From the NCBI GenBank assembly GCA_016795205.1, contig JAEUHZ010000015.1, positions 1-52,633 on the forward strand: DNA of 52,633 nucleotides. The letters run 5' to 3'. The stretch comes from Planctomycetota bacterium (GTDB lineage Bacteria; Planctomycetota; UBA1135; GCA-002686595). A model generated the notes under the pieces. That model did not search any database. It saw nothing but the letters and a program-made list of their open reading frames with translations, and was not told where the DNA came from. Shown here piece by piece: positions 19,372 through 28,862 of this stretch. Position numbers and translations under genes: made by a program. Each line of letters begins with the position of its first letter. Within the stretch, counting starts at the first letter, position 1.

Positions 19372-21036
19372 GTGTCCCAGACCCTCGGCGAGATGCTGGT
19401 CGCCTCCGGCGCGCTCAGCGAAGCGGCGCTGCGCGAGGCGCAGGCCTACCAGCGCAACGGGGGCCTGCGGCTGGACGAGGCCCTGTCCAAGCTGGCCCTG
19501 GTGGACGAGGGCACGCTCTACCGGGCGCTGGCCAAGGAGCAGGGCCTGCCATTCGTCGATCTGGACAAGGGGCGCATCGCGCCCGAGGTCCTGGCGCGGG
19601 TGCCGCCCGAGACGGCGCGCGAGCAGGGGCTCGTGCCGGTCCTGGAGCGCAACGGCCGGCTCGTCGTGGCGATCGAGGATCCCACCAAGCGCATCCTGGT
19701 CGACCAGCTGCGCTTCGCGCTGGGCGTCGAGGTGGCCGCGGCGCTGGCCCAGCCCTCCGCGCTGAAGCGCGCCATCGCGCGCTACTACGGCGCGGTCCCG
19801 GCCGCGGACACCGTGGCGCGCTCGATGAAGGTCGAGGACGGCGACCAGGAGAGCGACGCGCCGATCGTGCGGCTCGTGACGCGCACCTTCCAGCAGGCGC
19901 TCGAGGCGCGCGCCAGCGACATCCACGTGGAGCCCGGGCGCGTGGCCGTGCGCGTCCGCTTCCGCGTCGACGGCCTGCTGCGCGACGCGGCCGAGCACCC
20001 GCTGCACCTGCACGCGCCGCTGATCTCGCGCCTCAAGATCATGGCCTCGATGGACATCGCCGAGCGACGCAAGCCCCAGGACGGGCGCATCGGCCTGACC
20101 GTGGACGGCCGCGAGATCGACGTGCGCTGCTCGATCCTGCCGGCGAGCCACGGCGAGACCATGGTCATGCGTCTGCTCGATCGCTCGCGGTCGCTGATCT
20201 CGCTGAGGGAGCTGGGCTTCGAGGACGACGACTACCGCTGGTTCCGCCGCCAGATCCGCCGGCCCAACGGCATCGTGCTCGTGACGGGGCCCACGGGGTC
20301 GGGCAAGACCACCACGCTGTACGGCGCGCTCACGGAGCTGAACCGGCCGGACGTCAAGATCCTGACCGCCGAGGACCCGGTCGAGTACCACATCCCCGGC
20401 ATCAACCAGGTGCAGGTCAACACGCGCATCGGCCTGACCTTCGCGCGCATCCTCAAGGCCATGCTGCGTGCCGCGCCGAACGTGATCCTGGTGGGCGAGA
20501 TCCGCGACCACGAGACGGCCGAGATCGCGATCCAGTCGGCGTTGACCGGGCACCTCGTCTTCTCGACCCTGCACACGAACGACGCGCCCAGCGCGCTGAC
20601 GCGCCTGGTGGACATCGGGGTCGCGCCGTTCCTGGTCTCGGCCTCGGTGCAGGCCGTCGTGGCCCAGCGCCTCGTGCGCCGCTTGTGCCGTGAATGCGCC
20701 GAGGGGTACACGCCGGTCGAGGCCGAGGTGCGCGCCATGGGCTTCGATCCGGCGCTGGTCGCAGGCCGCCAGTTCAAGCGCGCGCGCGGCTGCCGTGCCT
20801 GCGACGGCAGCGGCTACAAGGGCCGGATCGCCGTGTTCGAGCTGCTGGAGATGGACGCCGCGATCCGCGAGCTCGTGTTCCGCGAGTCGGGGCTGGAAGC
20901 CGTGCGCGAGCGCGCCGCGGCCAGCGGCGCGCTGCGCCCGCTGGTGCAGGACGGCGCGCGCAAGGTGCTGCGCGGCGAGACGAGCGTGAGCGAGGTCGTG
21001 CGCGTGACGCGACTCGCGGCCGGCGAGGACCTGTAG
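19372..21036 (+). CDS. PilB/GspE-type assembly ATPase, copy 1
   Basis: A 554-residue type II secretion/type IV pilus ATPase. The N-terminal 150 residues are a GspE-N (MshEN-like) domain starting LGEMLVASGALSEAALREAQ. The core has ASDIHVEPG, the Walker A GPTGSGKTTTLYG, the Asp box ILTAEDPVEYHIPG, Walker B VILVGEIRDHETAEIA and the His box GHLVFSTLHTNDA. A CXXC zinc ribbon (CREC...CRAC) is present in the C-terminal part. In Walker B flanks it reads LRAAPNVIL where LRQDPD is usual. Product starts at GTG 19372. It heads the operon, followed 13 bases later by pilT. Confidence 0.93.
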   Translation: MSQTLGEMLVASGALSEAALREAQAYQRNGGLRLDEALSKLALVDEGTLYRALAKEQGLPFVDLDKGRIAPEVLARVPPETAREQGLVPVLERNGRLVVAIEDPTKRILVDQLRFALGVEVAAALAQPSALKRAIARYYGAVPAADTVARSMKVEDGDQESDAPIVRLVTRTFQQALEARASDIHVEPGRVAVRVRFRVDGLLRDAAEHPLHLHAPLISRLKIMASMDIAERRKPQDGRIGLTVDGREIDVRCSILPASHGETMVMRLLDRSRSLISLRELGFEDDDYRWFRRQIRRPNGIVLVTGPTGSGKTTTLYGALTELNRPDVKILTAEDPVEYHIPGINQVQVNTRIGLTFARILKAMLRAAPNVILVGEIRDHETAEIAIQSALTGHLVFSTLHTNDAPSALTRLVDIGVAPFLVSASVQAVVAQRLVRRLCRECAEGYTPVEAEVRAMGFDPALVAGRQFKRARGCRACDGSGYKGRIAVFELLEMDAAIRELVFRESGLEAVRERAAASGALRPLVQDGARKVLRGETSVSEVVRVTRLAAGEDL

Positions 21037-21049
21037 GAGGCACGCGAGC

Positions 21050-22105
21050 ATGGCGAAGAGCGTCCGTGAGCTGATGTCCGCCTGCGTGGCGCGCAAGGCC
21101 TCCGACCTGCACCTGAACCCGGGCCGGCCGCCGGTGGCGCGCATCAAGGGCGAGCTCGTGCCGCTGGGGGAGGAGGTCCTGGACGACGCCGCCTGCAAGG
21201 CGCTGTGCCGCGAGCTGTGCACGGAGGCGCAGTGGGCGGAGGTCGAGGCTGCCGGGACGACCGACTTCGGCCTGGCGCACGAGGGCGGCGACCGCTTCCG
21301 CGTCAGCGTCCTGCGCCAGCGCGGACGCACCTCGGCGGTCCTGCGGCTGATCCCCAACCGACTGCTGAGCTTCGAGGAGATCGGGCTGCCCGAGACGCTC
21401 AAGCCCTACCTGCGCAAGCCGCGTGGACTGATCCTGGTCACGGGGCCGACGGGCTCGGGCAAGACGACCACGCTGGCGACGCTGATCGACTGGATCAACA
21501 CCACGCTGGACCGGCACGTCGTGACCATCGAGGACCCGATCGAATACTTCCACCCACACAAGAAGGGCTTGGTCACGCAGCGCGAGATCGGCGTGGACGT
21601 GGCGGACTTCCCCGAAGCCATGCGGCGCGTGCTGCGCCAGGACCCGGACGTGATCCTGCTGGGCGAAATGCGCGACCTGGAGACGATCTCGGCCGCGATC
21701 ACGGCGGCGGAGACCGGCCACCTGGTCTTCGGCACGCTGCACACGACCGGTTCCGCGCGCACCGTGAACCGCATCATCGACGCCTTCCCCGCCAACCAGC
21801 AAGAGCAGATCCGGGCGCAGTTGTCCGTGTCGCTCCTGGCCGTCATCAGCCAGGTCCTGCTCCCGAGGAAGGACGGCTCGGGTCGCGTGGCCGCGTTCGA
21901 GATCATGACGATGACGCCAGCCATCGCGAACCTGATCCGCAAGAACGAGACCAACAAGATCAACTCGACGATCCAGACCTCGCGCAAGCTGGGGATGATC
22001 ACGCTGGACGACTACCTGCTCGACCTGGTCAAGCGTGGCCTGATCTCGCGCGAGACGGCGCTCGACGCGGCGCAGGACGACAAGGACCTGGAGACGCGGC
22101 TGTGA
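21050..22105 (+). CDS. pilT: PilT-type retraction ATPase
   Basis: A 351-residue twitching-motility ATPase that powers pilus depolymerisation. It lacks the GspE N-terminal domain and starts directly with the PAS-like N-domain (KASDLHLNPGRPPVARIKG). Walker A is GPTGSGKTTTLATLI, the Asp box VTIEDPIEYFH, Walker B LRQDPDVILLGEMRD and the His box GHLVFGTLHTTGS; the AIRNLIRE-type retraction motif appears as AIANLIRKNE. Length matches PilT. The stop overlaps the start of the next ATPase gene (GTGA). A retraction ATPase argues for a real type IV pilus rather than only a secretion system. Confidence 0.94.
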   Translation: MAKSVRELMSACVARKASDLHLNPGRPPVARIKGELVPLGEEVLDDAACKALCRELCTEAQWAEVEAAGTTDFGLAHEGGDRFRVSVLRQRGRTSAVLRLIPNRLLSFEEIGLPETLKPYLRKPRGLILVTGPTGSGKTTTLATLIDWINTTLDRHVVTIEDPIEYFHPHKKGLVTQREIGVDVADFPEAMRRVLRQDPDVILLGEMRDLETISAAITAAETGHLVFGTLHTTGSARTVNRIIDAFPANQQEQIRAQLSVSLLAVISQVLLPRKDGSGRVAAFEIMTMTPAIANLIRKNETNKINSTIQTSRKLGMITLDDYLLDLVKRGLISRETALDAAQDDKDLETRL

Positions 22106-23790
22106 GCGCGGATCAGCCCGCCCCGGGCGCAGGCCGCCGGCTCCTGGGCCAGGTGCTCAAGGGCCAGGGCGTGCTCAAGGAAGGCCAGGTCCAGGAGGCG
22201 CTGGCCGAGCAGCGCAAGCACGGCGGCCTGATCGGGCAGTGCCTGGTGCAGCTCGGCCACGCCACCAGCGCGCAGATCGCGCGCGGGCTGGCGGAGCAGG
22301 CCGGCCTGGAGTCCGTGGACGTGACGCGCGCGACCCCGGAGAAGGCGGCGCTGGCGCTGGTCGACGCCAGCACCGCGCACGCCTACGGCATCCTGCCGCT
22401 GCGCGTCGAAGGGCGCACGCTCGTCGTGGCCATCGCGGACCCGCTCAACACGGCCGTGCTGGAGGACCTGCGCTTCCAGAAGGGGATCGAGGTGCGCGCG
22501 GCGCTGGCCGACGCCGGGGCGCTCAAGGCGCGCGTGCTCGAGCTGTACGGCCCGGAGGGCTCGCTCTCGGACGCCATCCGCGACGCGGCGCGCGCCGTGT
22601 CCGGCGCGGACGTCCAGTCGGCGGCCAAGAGCGCGCCGGTCGTGCGCCTCCTCAACTCGATCCTGCACCGCGCCATCCAGGACCGCGCCAGCGACGTCCA
22701 TTTCGAGGTCTTCGAGGGCGTGCTCCGGATCCGCTACCGGGTCGATGGCTCGTTGTACGAGATCGAGGCGCCCCCCGCGCACCTGGCGCAGGCGCTCGTG
22801 GCCCGCATCAAGGTGCTGTCCGACCTGGACATCGCCGAGACGCGCATGCCGCAGGACGGACGCATCGAGCTCGCCATCGACGGTCGGCCCGTCGACCTGC
22901 GCGTGGCGACCATCCCGGGCGTCTCGGGCGAGGGCGTCGTGCTGCGCGTGCTGGACCGCACCGCGGTCAGCCTCGATCTCGAAGCCTTGGGCCTCGAGGC
23001 TGCCGATCGCGACGCGCTGCGGCGGCTCACGAAGCTGCCGCACGGCATCGTGCTGGTCACGGGCCCGACGGGCTCGGGGAAGACGACCACCCTGTACGCC
23101 ATGCTGCAGGAGACCAACGATCCGGCGATCAAGATCATCACGGTCGAGGACCCCGTGGAGTACGACATCGAGGGCGTGGTCCAGGTCCCGATCCACGAGG
23201 ACATCGGCGTCACCTACGCGTCCGTGCTGCGCACGGTGCTGCGCCAGGATCCGGACAAGATCCTGATCGGCGAGATCCGCGACGGGGAGACGGCCGCGGT
23301 CGCCGTCGAGGCCAGCCTCACCGGCCACACCGTGTTCTCGACGCTGCACACGAACGATGCGCCCAGCACGGTGACGCGGCTGGTGGACATGGGCGTCGAG
23401 CCCTTCCTGATCACGGCCACGCTGGAGGCGGTGGTGGCGCAGCGCCTGGTGCGCACGATCTGCGACGCCTGCCAGGAGCGTTACGAGCCCGACGAGGAGT
23501 TGCTCATGGAGCTCGGCCCCGACGCCGAGCTCGTGCGCGGCCGGCCGTTCTGGTTCGGGAAGGGTTGCCCGCGCTGTCACCACACGGGCTACCGCGGTCG
23601 CACCGGGATCTTCGAGATCCTGCGCGTGGGCGAGGAGATCAAGAGCGCCATCCTGCGGCGCGCCTCGGCCGGCGAGGTCCGTGACGCGGCCAGCCGCGCG
23701 GGGATGCGGACGCTGCGCGAGGTGGGGATCCAGGCCATGCTCGCCGGCCGGACCACGATCGAGGAAGTCCTGCGCGAGACGGCGCGCTAG
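22102..23790 (+). CDS. pilB: PilB/GspE-type assembly ATPase, copy 2
   Basis: A 562-residue ATPase related to copy 1 but closer to the family consensus. It has an N-terminal MshEN-like domain (LGQVLKGQGVLKEGQVQEAL), ASDVHFEVFEG, Walker A GPTGSGKTTTLYAML, VEDPVEYDIEGVVQV, Walker B LRQDPDKILIGEIRDGETA and GHTVFSTLHTNDAPS. A zinc ribbon with CDAC and CPRC pairs precedes the C-terminal GRTGIFEIL segment. It starts at a GTG overlapping the pilT stop. Two assembly ATPases around one retraction ATPase suggest two pilus or secretion machines sharing one PilC, or one specialised ATPase. Symbol is by family, not proven orthology. Confidence 0.93.
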   Translation: MSADQPAPGAGRRLLGQVLKGQGVLKEGQVQEALAEQRKHGGLIGQCLVQLGHATSAQIARGLAEQAGLESVDVTRATPEKAALALVDASTAHAYGILPLRVEGRTLVVAIADPLNTAVLEDLRFQKGIEVRAALADAGALKARVLELYGPEGSLSDAIRDAARAVSGADVQSAAKSAPVVRLLNSILHRAIQDRASDVHFEVFEGVLRIRYRVDGSLYEIEAPPAHLAQALVARIKVLSDLDIAETRMPQDGRIELAIDGRPVDLRVATIPGVSGEGVVLRVLDRTAVSLDLEALGLEAADRDALRRLTKLPHGIVLVTGPTGSGKTTTLYAMLQETNDPAIKIITVEDPVEYDIEGVVQVPIHEDIGVTYASVLRTVLRQDPDKILIGEIRDGETAAVAVEASLTGHTVFSTLHTNDAPSTVTRLVDMGVEPFLITATLEAVVAQRLVRTICDACQERYEPDEELLMELGPDAELVRGRPFWFGKGCPRCHHTGYRGRTGIFEILRVGEEIKSAILRRASAGEVRDAASRAGMRTLREVGIQAMLAGRTTIEEVLRETAR

Positions 23791-23810
23791 CGGAAGGCAC
23801 GGAGCACGGC

Positions 23811-24959
23811 ATGGCCAAGAAGATCCAGCGTTCGAGCGCGCGCCCCGCCGCGCCCGGCCCCGCCACCGCAGCCCCGGGCGAGTCCGCGCCGCGGCCGGCC
23901 GGTCGCCGCCGCGGGCGCATCCGCCCGCGACAGGTGACCGACTTCACCGTCCAGCTCGCCACGCTGTCGGAAGCCGGCATCCCGATCGTCAAGGCCCTCA
24001 CGATCCTGGAGGGCCAGATGCGTCCGGGCCCGTTCAAGGCCGTGCTGCAGGACGTGGTCGAGGACGTGACCTCCGGCACCCCGCTCTCCGAGGCGCTCGA
24101 GAAGCACCCGCGGGCCTTCGACCGCCTGTACGCCAGCATGGTGCGCGCCGGCGAGGCCGGCGGCGTGCTCGGCACCGTCCTGGAGCGACAGGCGAAGTAC
24201 CAAGAGAACGTCGAGACGATCAAGGCCAAGATCCGCAACGCCACGATCTACCCCAGCGTGATCGTGGCCGTGGCCGTGCTGGTCATCGCGGCGGTCATCG
24301 TGTTCATCATCCCGCGCTTCGACGAGATCTTCCGCTCGTTCAACATCGCCTTGCCGCGGATGACGCAGATCCTGCTCGACGTCTCGGGCTTCGCCGTGAA
24401 CCAGTGGTACCTGGTGTTCGGCGTGCCGCTCGCGCTGGGCGTGGCCCACGTCATGGGGCTGCGTCGCAGCCAGCCGTACCGCTACCGCGTGCACCAGGTG
24501 TTGTTGCGCACGCCGCTCCTGGGCCCGCTGACCTCCAAGGCGCTCATCGCGGCCTTCACCCGCAACTTCGGCACCCTGGTGCAGGCCGGAGTTCCGCACC
24601 TGGACGCGCTGTCGATCGTGCGCGACGCGACGCGCAACGAGGTCTTGGCCGAAGGCGTCGAAGCCATCCGGCGCACGGTGCGGGAGGGCGAGGGCATCGC
24701 GCGGCCCATGGGCGAGACGCGGCTGTTCGACGACCTGGTGGTGAACATGGTCGACGTGGGCGAGGCGACCGGTGAGCTCGACCGCATGCTCCTCAAGGTC
24801 GCCGACGCCTACGAGGTCCAGGTCGACCGGCAGATCGACGGCCTGTTCAAGGTCATCGAGCCGGCGCTCTTGATCGTCGTGGCGGGCTTCGTCGGATTCA
24901 TCGTCGTCGCGCTGTTCCTGCCGCTGCTCGAGATCATGAACACGATCGGCAATGCCTGA
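23811..24959 (+). CDS. pilC: PilC/GspF-type inner-membrane platform protein
   Basis: A 382-residue polytopic protein that anchors the pilus or type II secretion ATPase to the inner membrane. It has the two GspF repeats: residues 40-165 (LATLSEAGIPIVKALTILEG, then MVRAGEAGGVLGTVLERQ) and 240-365 (FGTLVQAGVPHLDALSIV, then MVDVGEATGELDRMLLKVAD), each followed by membrane segments. The first about 38 residues are Pro/Ala/Arg-rich. It follows the second PilB-type gene by 20 bases. No pilin or secretin gene is in the window, so the structural subunits must lie elsewhere. Confidence 0.94.
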   Translation: MAKKIQRSSARPAAPGPATAAPGESAPRPAGRRRGRIRPRQVTDFTVQLATLSEAGIPIVKALTILEGQMRPGPFKAVLQDVVEDVTSGTPLSEALEKHPRAFDRLYASMVRAGEAGGVLGTVLERQAKYQENVETIKAKIRNATIYPSVIVAVAVLVIAAVIVFIIPRFDEIFRSFNIALPRMTQILLDVSGFAVNQWYLVFGVPLALGVAHVMGLRRSQPYRYRVHQVLLRTPLLGPLTSKALIAAFTRNFGTLVQAGVPHLDALSIVRDATRNEVLAEGVEAIRRTVREGEGIARPMGETRLFDDLVVNMVDVGEATGELDRMLLKVADAYEVQVDRQIDGLFKVIEPALLIVVAGFVGFIVVALFLPLLEIMNTIGNA

Positions 24960-25001
24960 GCCAGTCCCGGGCGCCGCGGCGCGCGGCCGGGGAGGTCCTC
25001 C

Positions 25002-26546
25002 GTGAGGCTCTCCCTGCGGGTGCGCGTGCTCGGCACGGTGACGGCCGCCAACCTGCTGGTGTTCGGCGCCGCGTTCTGGATCGCGTCGCAGGAGATCCAG
25101 GGACGACTGCGCGCCGAGTACGAGAAGAACCTGGCCGAGGCCTCGCGGGTGCTGTTCGAGCGCCTGCAGTCGACCGTCGACCAGGGCGGAGGGATCCGCG
25201 TGGCGACGATCCTCTCCTGGCCGCTGTGGCGCTACTTCGACGACGCGTTGATCGTCCATCGCAACCTGGGCGCCGACGAGCGTGGGCGCGTCGTGCCGCG
25301 TGGCGCCTGGCTCAACCCGCTGGGCCGGGTGGGTCGCTTCGGCTCGGTCGACGAGGAGGCGGTGCTCGCCGACGTGGCGCGGGCCATCGCCGACGGCGTG
25401 CCGCGCTCCAGCCAGGGCGGCACCGCGGTGCCGATCCGCGACGCGAACGGCGCGGTGTGGGGCGGCTGCTGGTTCACGCTGGCGCCCTACCGGCCGCCGG
25501 GCAGCCCGTTCGACGTGATCCTGCCGGCGTTCCTGCTCTCGACCGCGCTGATCACGCTCGCCACGGCCTGGATCCTGCGCCGTTCGGTGCTGGATCCCGT
25601 GGCGCGTCTGGCGGCCGCCTCGCGCCGGCTCGCAGCCGGCGAGATGTCGGCGCGCGCCGGGCCGGGCCCCGGGGCTGGCGAGCTGGGTGACCTGATCCGC
25701 ACCTTCGACGTCATGGCGGCCGAGATCGAGGGCTTCGACGCGCGCCGGGCGCGCGAGGTCCGCGAGGCGACCGAGCAGGTGCGCCGCGCCGAGGCCGCCG
25801 CCATGACGCAGCGGCGCCTGGCCGCGACCGGCGAGCTGGCGGCGGGGATCGCGCACGAGATCAATAACCCCCTGGGCGGGCTGCTCAACGCGGTGGACGC
25901 CCTGGAGCGCGACGACCTCGCGCCGCACAAGCGCCAGCAGTACCACGGGCTCTTGCGCTCGGGTCTGGAGCGCATCCGCACGACCGTCGGGCAGCTCTTG
26001 CGCTTCACGCCCCGGCAGGCGCGGCCCGTGCCGCTCTCCCTCTCCGATCCGGTGCTCGACGCCGTCGCGCTGGTTCAGCACCGTGCCGCGGCGCTCGGCG
26101 TCGAGGTGCGCTTCACGTGTGCTGGCAGGGCTGGCGAGGCCGCGGTCCAGGCGGCCCGCGCGCTGCCCGCCGTCCTGGGTGAGGCCCACGAGCTGGGACA
26201 GGCCGTGCTCAACCTGCTGGTCAACGCGCTCGACGCCATCGAGACGCGCGCCGACGGCCGGCGCGGCGGACGCGTCGACGTCCAGCTCTCCGCCACGGAC
26301 GGCGAGCTCGTGCTCTCGGTCGAGGACGACGGGCCAGGCGTCGCGCCCGAGGACCTGCCACGCATCTCGGACCTGTTCTTCACCACGAAGGACGTGGGCA
26401 AGGGCACGGGACTGGGGCTCTCCATCGTGCACCGGATCGTGCGCGAGCACGGCGGCGCGCTGCACCTCGCCAGCGAGGCGGGCCGCGGCCTGCTCGTCGA
26501 GATCCGTCTGCCGGCCTGGCGGGGCGTCCGTCCGGAGCCGGCGTGA
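25002..26546 (+). CDS. Membrane sensor histidine kinase, NtrB/PilS-like
   Basis: A 514-residue two-component sensor. Two membrane segments (about 8-28 and 173-192) flank an extracytoplasmic sensor domain; a HAMP-like linker follows (RRSVLDPVARLAAASRRLAAG). The phospho-acceptor site is GELAAGIAHEINNPLGGLLN (His about 286), of the NtrB/AtoS class. The ATPase domain has a VLNLLVNALDAIE N-box, VEDDGPGV and GKGTGLGLSIV. Start is GTG at 25002, 42 bases after pilC, with AGG-rich sequence upstream. No response regulator is adjacent, so the partner is elsewhere. Its place in the pilus operon recalls PilS-PilR control of pilin transcription. Confidence 0.92.
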   Translation: MRLSLRVRVLGTVTAANLLVFGAAFWIASQEIQGRLRAEYEKNLAEASRVLFERLQSTVDQGGGIRVATILSWPLWRYFDDALIVHRNLGADERGRVVPRGAWLNPLGRVGRFGSVDEEAVLADVARAIADGVPRSSQGGTAVPIRDANGAVWGGCWFTLAPYRPPGSPFDVILPAFLLSTALITLATAWILRRSVLDPVARLAAASRRLAAGEMSARAGPGPGAGELGDLIRTFDVMAAEIEGFDARRAREVREATEQVRRAEAAAMTQRRLAATGELAAGIAHEINNPLGGLLNAVDALERDDLAPHKRQQYHGLLRSGLERIRTTVGQLLRFTPRQARPVPLSLSDPVLDAVALVQHRAAALGVEVRFTCAGRAGEAAVQAARALPAVLGEAHELGQAVLNLLVNALDAIETRADGRRGGRVDVQLSATDGELVLSVEDDGPGVAPEDLPRISDLFFTTKDVGKGTGLGLSIVHRIVREHGGALHLASEAGRGLLVEIRLPAWRGVRPEPA

Positions 26547-27790
26547 GCGCGGCCTGGATCGCGAGCTCGGCGCTGCTCCTGGCGTCGGCCGGCTTGAGCG
26601 CCGCCGAGACGGCCCTGTTCTCGCTCTCGCCGGAGGAGCGGCGGAACGCCGGTCCGCGCATCGAGCGTCTCTTCCGCGACCCACAGGCGCTGTTCGCGAC
26701 CGTGCTGCTCGCGAACCTCGCCGTGAACGTCCTGTTCCTCTCGGCCGCGGCCGAGCTGGTGCCGAGCGCGGGGCCGGCTCCCCTGGTGGCGGTCGGCCTG
26801 GGCGCACTGCTCGCGCTGGCCGTGTTCGGCGAGCTCCTGCCCAAGGCGTTGGCGCTGCGCGCGCGGGGCGGCGTGGCGCGCTGGGTCGCGGGTCCCGTGG
26901 CCGTGCTGTTCGTCCTGCTGGCACCCGTGGTGCGCCTGGCGCAGCGCGCCGCGGGCCTGGTGCTGCGCGCGGCGGGGGATGCGGCCCGCCCCGAGCGCGG
27001 CGTGAGTGCCGAGACGCTGGCCGAGGTGCTCGACCAGAGCGCGCGGGCCGGCCTGATCGACGTGCGCGAGGCCGATCTGCTTGCGGAGCTGGTCGAGCTG
27101 GGCGACGTGCGCGTGGCCGAGATCCTCACCCCCCGCGTGGACATGATCACGCTCGATCTGTCCGACCGCGACGAAGAGCGGCGCTGGTTCCGGATCGCGC
27201 GCGCGCTCGCCCAGCGCATCACCTGGATGCCGGTCGTGCGCGGCGGCGCGGACGAGGTCGTGGGCCTCGTGCGCCTGCGCGACGTGCTGGCGAAGCCCGA
27301 CGCGTCGCTGGAGTCGCTCGTGCAGCCGGTGGTGTTCGTCCCGGCGCTGGCGAGCGTGCTCGATCTCCTGCGCACGCTGCGCAGCTTCGGCTGCGCGGAG
27401 GCCGTCGTCGTGGACGAGTACGGCGGCACCGCCGGCATCGTCACGCTGGAGAGCGTCTTCGAGGAGATCGTGGGGGACCTGCGCGTCGAGGGCGAGCGCG
27501 AGACGCCCACGATCGAGGCCCTGGGCGGCGGTCGGTTCCGCGCGCCGGGCGCGCTCTCGATCCGCGACTGGAACGAGCGCTTCGGGCGCGAGGTCGTGCC
27601 GGCCGGGTTCGAGACCGTGGGCGGGCTCGTGGGTGCGCTCTTGGGCCGCATCCCGCGCGAGGGTGACGTCGTGGCGGTGGGCGGCATCACGATCACGGTG
27701 CGCGCCGTGCGCGGCCGGCGCGTCGAGGACGTCGAGCTGCGGGTCGCAGCCCCCGCGCCCGGCGCGCGGGAGCTGGAGGAGCGCGCGTGA
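26543..27790 (+). CDS. CNNM/HlyC-CorC family membrane protein, full length
   Basis: A 415-residue protein with a DUF21/CNNM membrane domain of about four spans (residues 1-145, LSAAETALFSLSPEERRNAG), a pair of CBS domains (about 190-320, VAEILTPRVDMITLDL and DEYGGTAGIVTLESVFEEIVGDL), and the C-terminal CorC_HlyC domain (FRAPGALSIRDWNERFG). Family members are linked to Mg2+ or Co2+ efflux and homeostasis. The GTG start overlaps the histidine kinase stop as GTGA. A second, shorter paralogue follows with the same overlap, and the two may form a heteromer. Confidence 0.92.
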   Translation: MSAAWIASSALLLASAGLSAAETALFSLSPEERRNAGPRIERLFRDPQALFATVLLANLAVNVLFLSAAAELVPSAGPAPLVAVGLGALLALAVFGELLPKALALRARGGVARWVAGPVAVLFVLLAPVVRLAQRAAGLVLRAAGDAARPERGVSAETLAEVLDQSARAGLIDVREADLLAELVELGDVRVAEILTPRVDMITLDLSDRDEERRWFRIARALAQRITWMPVVRGGADEVVGLVRLRDVLAKPDASLESLVQPVVFVPALASVLDLLRTLRSFGCAEAVVVDEYGGTAGIVTLESVFEEIVGDLRVEGERETPTIEALGGGRFRAPGALSIRDWNERFGREVVPAGFETVGGLVGALLGRIPREGDVVAVGGITITVRAVRGRRVEDVELRVAAPAPGARELEERA

Positions 27791-28758
27791 GCGTGGCGCT
27801 CGATCTCCTGCTCCTCGTGGCCTGCGGACTGGCCGCGGCCCTGTGCGCGGGCGCCGAGACGGCCGTGTACCGGGTTTCGCCCGTGCGCCTCGAGATGGAA
27901 GCGCGCGCCGGCGGCCGCGCAGCGCGCAGCGCGCGGCGGCTGGCGGGAGACCGGACCGCGCTCATGGTGGTGCTCGTCCTGGTGCTCGACCTCGCGCTGC
28001 TCGTGCTCGTCTGGCGCGTCGAGGCGCTGCTCGCGGCGCGCGGGGCCGCGGACGGGCTGATCGACGTGCTGCTCGCGGCACTGCTCGCCCCGGCGGTCTT
28101 CTTCGCCTGCGACCTGCTGCCCAAGGAGCTCGCTCGGAGGCGGCCGCATGCCTGGCTGCGGGCTGCCGCTCTGCCGGTGCTCGCCGTGCGGGCTCTGCTG
28201 TGGCCGATCGTCGCGCCGCTCACCTCCCTGGCGCGCCGCGCCGAGCGCGGCGGTGGCGGGCGCGGGCTCGGCGCGGGCGCCCGCGGGCGCGAGGCCGTCC
28301 TGGGCTTCCTGCGCGAGGGACAGCAGGGCGGCACGATCCCCGCGCACGCGGCCGAGATGGCGCGCAACGTCCTGTTCCTGCGCTCGATCCCGGTCGAGCG
28401 CTGCATGACCCCCTGGGCGCGTGCCGTGCGGCTCGGCTCCGATCAGAGCCCCGAGGCGGCCTACGCCCTCGTGGCAGCCGCGGAGCACACGCGGATCCCG
28501 GTGACCGACGGGGAGGGGGCCGTCCTGGGGTACGTGCACCAGCTCGACGTCCTGGGCGATGCCGAGGCCGCGCCGCACCTGGAGCGCCTGCGGCCGATTC
28601 CCGAGCTGCCCCCGGACCTGCCGGTGGACCGAGCCCTGGCCCGACTGCGAGCCCAGGGCCAGCGGCTGGCGGTCGTGGGCACCCGCGCTGCGCCGGTCGG
28701 GATCGTCAGCCTCAAGGACCTCCTCGAGGAGATCTCGGGCGACCTCGCGCGCTGGTAG
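27787..28758 (+). CDS. Short CNNM/CorC paralogue without the C-terminal domain
   Basis: A 323-residue relative of the preceding protein. It has the membrane domain (CAGAETAVYRVSPVRLEMEA, then FFACDLLPKELARRR) and a CBS pair (RCMTPWARAVRLGSD, HTRIPVTDGEGAVLGYV and PVGIVSLKDLLEEISGDLARW), but stops exactly where the CorC_HlyC domain would start. The ending after the second CBS is clean, not a frameshift, since nothing homologous is readable after the stop. Start is GTG at 27787, overlapping the upstream stop. A paired full-length and short CNNM is seen in other bacteria as adjacent genes. Confidence 0.88.
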   Translation: MSVALDLLLLVACGLAAALCAGAETAVYRVSPVRLEMEARAGGRAARSARRLAGDRTALMVVLVLVLDLALLVLVWRVEALLAARGAADGLIDVLLAALLAPAVFFACDLLPKELARRRPHAWLRAAALPVLAVRALLWPIVAPLTSLARRAERGGGGRGLGAGARGREAVLGFLREGQQGGTIPAHAAEMARNVLFLRSIPVERCMTPWARAVRLGSDQSPEAAYALVAAAEHTRIPVTDGEGAVLGYVHQLDVLGDAEAAPHLERLRPIPELPPDLPVDRALARLRAQGQRLAVVGTRAAPVGIVSLKDLLEEISGDLARW

Positions 28759-28830
28759 GGGTGCCGCGTGACCTGCGACGCGGTCGGGGGTACTGTCCGC
28801 CCAGGGCTGGCCGCGACCCGCGGCGCTCCC

Positions 28831-28836
28831 TAGGAT
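28831..28836 (+). promoter_or_regulatory. -10-like TAGGAT before the 28863 gene
   Basis: TAGGAT ends 26 bases before the ATG at 28863, in the 104-base gap after the CNNM operon, and matches similar boxes elsewhere in the window. A GGAG follows at 28852-28855, 7 bases before the ATG. No clear -35 is seen. Confidence 0.3.
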
Positions 28837-28862
28837 GCTCGTCCGCCCTGCGGAGAACCCCC

